Source: Streptomyces reniochalinae (GTDB lineage: Bacteria > Actinomycetota > Actinomycetes > Streptomycetales > Streptomycetaceae). From it: a stretch of DNA of 64,000 nucleotides. Positions 61,941 to 64,000 of the stretch are shown here, piece by piece (position 1 is the stretch's first letter; every line of letters begins with the position of its first letter). Location of the stretch: assembly GCF_003323735.1 (NCBI RefSeq), contig NZ_QOIM01000017.1, forward strand, positions 1-64,000, in the 5' to 3' direction. Below the pieces are notes generated by a model that had not been told where the DNA came from, made no database searches, and saw only the letters and a program-made list of their open reading frames with translations. Both the position numbers and the translations under genes were made by a program.

Positions 61941-63785
61941 ATGTGCGGAATAACCGGGTGGGTGTCCTACGACAGGAACCTGGTGTCCGAGCGGGCGACC
62001 GTCGACGCGATGACGGAGACCATGTCCTGCCGCGGTCCGGACGACGCCGGCATCTGGGCGGAAGGACCCGCCGCGCTCGGTCACCGCAGGCTCGCGATCA
62101 TCGACCTGCCGGGCGGCAGGCAGCCGATGACCGTCGAGACCCCCGAGGGGAGCGTCGCGATGGTCTACTCGGGGGAGACCTACAACTACACCGAGCTGCG
62201 CCGTGAACTGACCGGCCGCGGCCACAGGTTCACCACCGACTCCGACACCGAGGTCGTCCTCCACGCCTACCTGGAGTGGGGCGCGGCGCTGGCCGAGCGG
62301 CTGAACGGCATGTACGCCTTCGCCATCTGGGACAGCCGCACCAAGCAGCTCGTCATGGTGCGCGACCGCATGGGCATCAAGCCCTTCTACTACGCCGAGA
62401 CGGCCGACGGCGTCCTGTTCGGCTCCGAACCCAAGGCGATCCTGGCCAACCCGCTGGCGCGCCGCGAGGTCACCCTCGACGGGCTCCGCGAGCTGTTCGC
62501 CTTCGTCAAGACCCCCGGCCACGCCGTGTGGGAGGGGATGCGCGAGGTCGAGCCCGGCACCGTCGTGACGGTGGACGCGAGCGGCATTCGCACCCACGTC
62601 TACTGGACGCTGGAGACCCGGGCGCACACCGACAGCAAGGACGAGACCATCGCGCACGTGCGCGAGCTCATGGACGACATCGTGCGCCGCCAGCTCGTCT
62701 CCGACGTGCCGCGCTGCACCCTGCTCTCCGGAGGGCTCGACTCGTCCGCCATGACCGCGCTGGCGGCCAACCAGCTGCGGGAAGGCCCCGGGGAGACCGT
62801 CCGCAGCTTCGCCGTCGACTTCGTCGGCCAAGCCGAGAACTTCGTCGCCGACGAACTGCGCGGCACCCCGGACACCCCGTTCGTCCACGACGTGGCGCGC
62901 GCCTCGGCCACCGACCACCAGGACATCGTCCTCAGCTCCGACGACCTGGCCGACCCCGAGGTGCGCTCGCGCGTCATCAGGGCCCGCGACATCCCCGCGG
63001 GACTCGGCGACATGGACGCCTCCCTCTACCTGCTCTTCAAGGCCATCCGCCAACACTCGACGGTCGCGCTGTCCGGGGAGTCGGCCGACGAGGTCTTCGG
63101 CGGCTACAAGCACTTCTTCGACGAGGACGCCCGCAAGGGGCAGACCTTCCCCTGGCTGGTGCAGTTCGCCCAGACCCTGGGCGAGGACGACAACGTCCTC
63201 AACGGCTCGGTGAGCCGCGCCCTGGACCTGCCCGGCTACACCCGGGACAGCTACGCCACGGCCACCTCGGGCATCCGGCGCCTGGAGGGGGAGAGCGACT
63301 TCGAGTACCGGATGCGGGTGATCTGCTACCTCCACCTCACCCGGTTCGTGCGCATCCTGCTGGACCGCAAGGACCGCGCCAGCATGGCCGTCGGGCTGGA
63401 GGTGCGCGTCCCCTTCTGCGACCACCGGCTGGTCGAGTACGTCTACAACACCCCCTGGTCCCTCAAGTCGTTCGACGGGCGCGAGAAGAGCCTGCTGCGT
63501 GAGGCGACCGCGGACGTGCTGCCGCGCTCGGTCTACGACCGGGTCAAGAGCCCCTACCCCTCCACGCAGGACCCCAAGTACCACACGGCGTTGCAGGAGA
63601 ACGTCAAGGACCTGCTCGCCAAACCGTCCCACCAGGTCTTCGACCTGGTCAGCAGGGACTGGCTGGAGGGGGCCGTCAAGGTCGAGACCCCGCAGATCAC
63701 CCAGGCCTCCCGGCGCGGCCTCGAACGCGTCCTCGACCTGGCGCTGTGGATGGACATGTACGCCCCCACGCTTACACTCTCCTGA
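61941..63785 (+). CDS. asnB: glutamine-hydrolysing asparagine synthase
   Basis: A 614-residue AsnB-type enzyme. Cys2 (MCGITGW) is the glutaminase nucleophile, with RGPDDAGIW, HRRLAIIDL and the AMVYSGETYNY loop, where a Gly replaces the usual Asn of Y-N-G-E. The synthetase domain has the ATP loop LLSGGLDSSAMTALA and LSGESADEVFGGY, then DRMGIKPFYYAE in the first domain. ATG at 61941 is fixed by the need for Cys2; GGAGGAAG precedes it. It makes asparagine or amidates a related substrate. Confidence 0.9.
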   Translation: MCGITGWVSYDRNLVSERATVDAMTETMSCRGPDDAGIWAEGPAALGHRRLAIIDLPGGRQPMTVETPEGSVAMVYSGETYNYTELRRELTGRGHRFTTDSDTEVVLHAYLEWGAALAERLNGMYAFAIWDSRTKQLVMVRDRMGIKPFYYAETADGVLFGSEPKAILANPLARREVTLDGLRELFAFVKTPGHAVWEGMREVEPGTVVTVDASGIRTHVYWTLETRAHTDSKDETIAHVRELMDDIVRRQLVSDVPRCTLLSGGLDSSAMTALAANQLREGPGETVRSFAVDFVGQAENFVADELRGTPDTPFVHDVARASATDHQDIVLSSDDLADPEVRSRVIRARDIPAGLGDMDASLYLLFKAIRQHSTVALSGESADEVFGGYKHFFDEDARKGQTFPWLVQFAQTLGEDDNVLNGSVSRALDLPGYTRDSYATATSGIRRLEGESDFEYRMRVICYLHLTRFVRILLDRKDRASMAVGLEVRVPFCDHRLVEYVYNTPWSLKSFDGREKSLLREATADVLPRSVYDRVKSPYPSTQDPKYHTALQENVKDLLAKPSHQVFDLVSRDWLEGAVKVETPQITQASRRGLERVLDLALWMDMYAPTLTLS

Positions 63786-63815
63786 CCTGATCAGGACGAG
63801 CCCGTGAGGGGAGCG

Positions 63816-64000
63816 ATGGGGACCCGGGACGCGGCATTCGACACGGTGATCGCCCTGCACCGGCTGTTGCGCTCACTGCGCAGGACCAGCCCCACGGGCG
63901 GGCTGCAACCCACCCAGCTGATCGTGCTGTCCATGCTGACCGAGGCGGGACCCGGCCGGGTCGGCATGATCGCGGAGCGGGTCCCCTGCTCCCAGCCGAC
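63816..64000 (+). CDS. MarR-family regulator, N-terminal part (runs off window)
   Basis: Sixty-one codons from ATG 63816 (GAGGGGAG upstream) read LQPTQLIVLSMLTEAGPGRV then GMIAERVPCSQPT, a winged-helix start typical of MarR proteins. The rest lies beyond the window. It follows the asparagine synthase by 30 bp on the same strand and may be co-transcribed. Confidence 0.7.
   Translation, partial: MGTRDAAFDTVIALHRLLRSLRRTSPTGGLQPTQLIVLSMLTEAGPGRVGMIAERVPCSQP

Noticed and set aside
61518..63860. A 780-codon minus-strand frame opposite the asparagine synthase
   Set aside because: Antisense shadow; the plus strand encodes a complete AsnB with Cys2 and SGGLDSS.

Overview
The window is about 64 kb of very GC-rich actinobacterial DNA. 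Strong third-position GC bias, GTG starts, ATGA and GTGA start-stop overlaps, a conservon (cvn) operon, MurT/GatD, an AfsR/SARP-type giant regulator, and DUF6204 and DUF6421 proteins point to a Streptomyces or close relative. No rRNA, tRNA or CRISPR array was recognised.

Region 1 (1-16.3 kb) is a mosaic of intact genes and gene relics. A dipeptide/nickel-type ABC permease and a double-domain ATPase are followed by fragments of a class Ib ribonucleotide reductase beta subunit (nrdF) and of methylenetetrahydrofolate reductase (metF). Then come cobF, a frameshifted prpC and a broken prpD of the methylcitrate cycle, and metE with a clear upstream cobalamin riboswitch. Next are two more relics, the coupled malic enzyme and fumarase genes, a broken aldo/keto reductase behind an intact SDR, a broken GlcG/HbpS-like gene, a GH38-like fragment, and a TehA/TDT-type transporter. 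MetE, the class Ib reductase and the methylcitrate cycle are all cobalamin-independent alternatives to B12 enzymes, so the locus reads as a B12-related island in which only metE, cobF and the central-carbon genes remain intact.

Region 2 (16.4-27.8 kb) holds a complete respiratory nitrate reductase operon narGHJI. Facing it is a five-gene operon for an ECF sigma factor, a zinc-binding anti-sigma-like membrane protein, an ABC ATPase, a large membrane protein and a small membrane protein.

Region 3 (27.6-33.4 kb) is a conservon: a sensor-kinase-like ATPase, a roadblock protein, a DUF742 protein, a Ras-like GTPase and two cytochromes P450. The first P450 (CYP157-like) lacks the EXXR motif; the second (CYP154-like) keeps it. 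A 23-bp imperfect inverted repeat brackets about 240 bp at the end of this operon.

Region 4 (33.9-43.2 kb) contains a LysR regulator divergent from a zinc-ribbon mini-protein and an EamA exporter, a pirin, a VOC protein, an MBL-fold hydrolase, kinase and DedA relics, a DUF6204 protein, a TetR regulator divergent from a DrrAB-like ABC exporter, and a DJ-1/PfpI protein.

Region 5 (43.3-55.6 kb) is mostly housekeeping: CtaG, MurT/GatD for peptidoglycan amidation, peptide deformylase, a TetR regulator divergent from an acyl-CoA dehydrogenase with a palindromic operator between them, VOC, GNAT and glycerophosphodiester phosphodiesterase genes, DUF6421, an SDR and a threonine aldolase.

Region 6 (55.6-64 kb) has a second DrrAB-like exporter preceded by an 11-bp tandem repeat, a convergent 1067-residue SARP-NB-ARC regulator, a 202-bp MITE-like element, a transglutaminase-like protein, a glutamine-dependent asparagine synthase and the start of a MarR-type gene.
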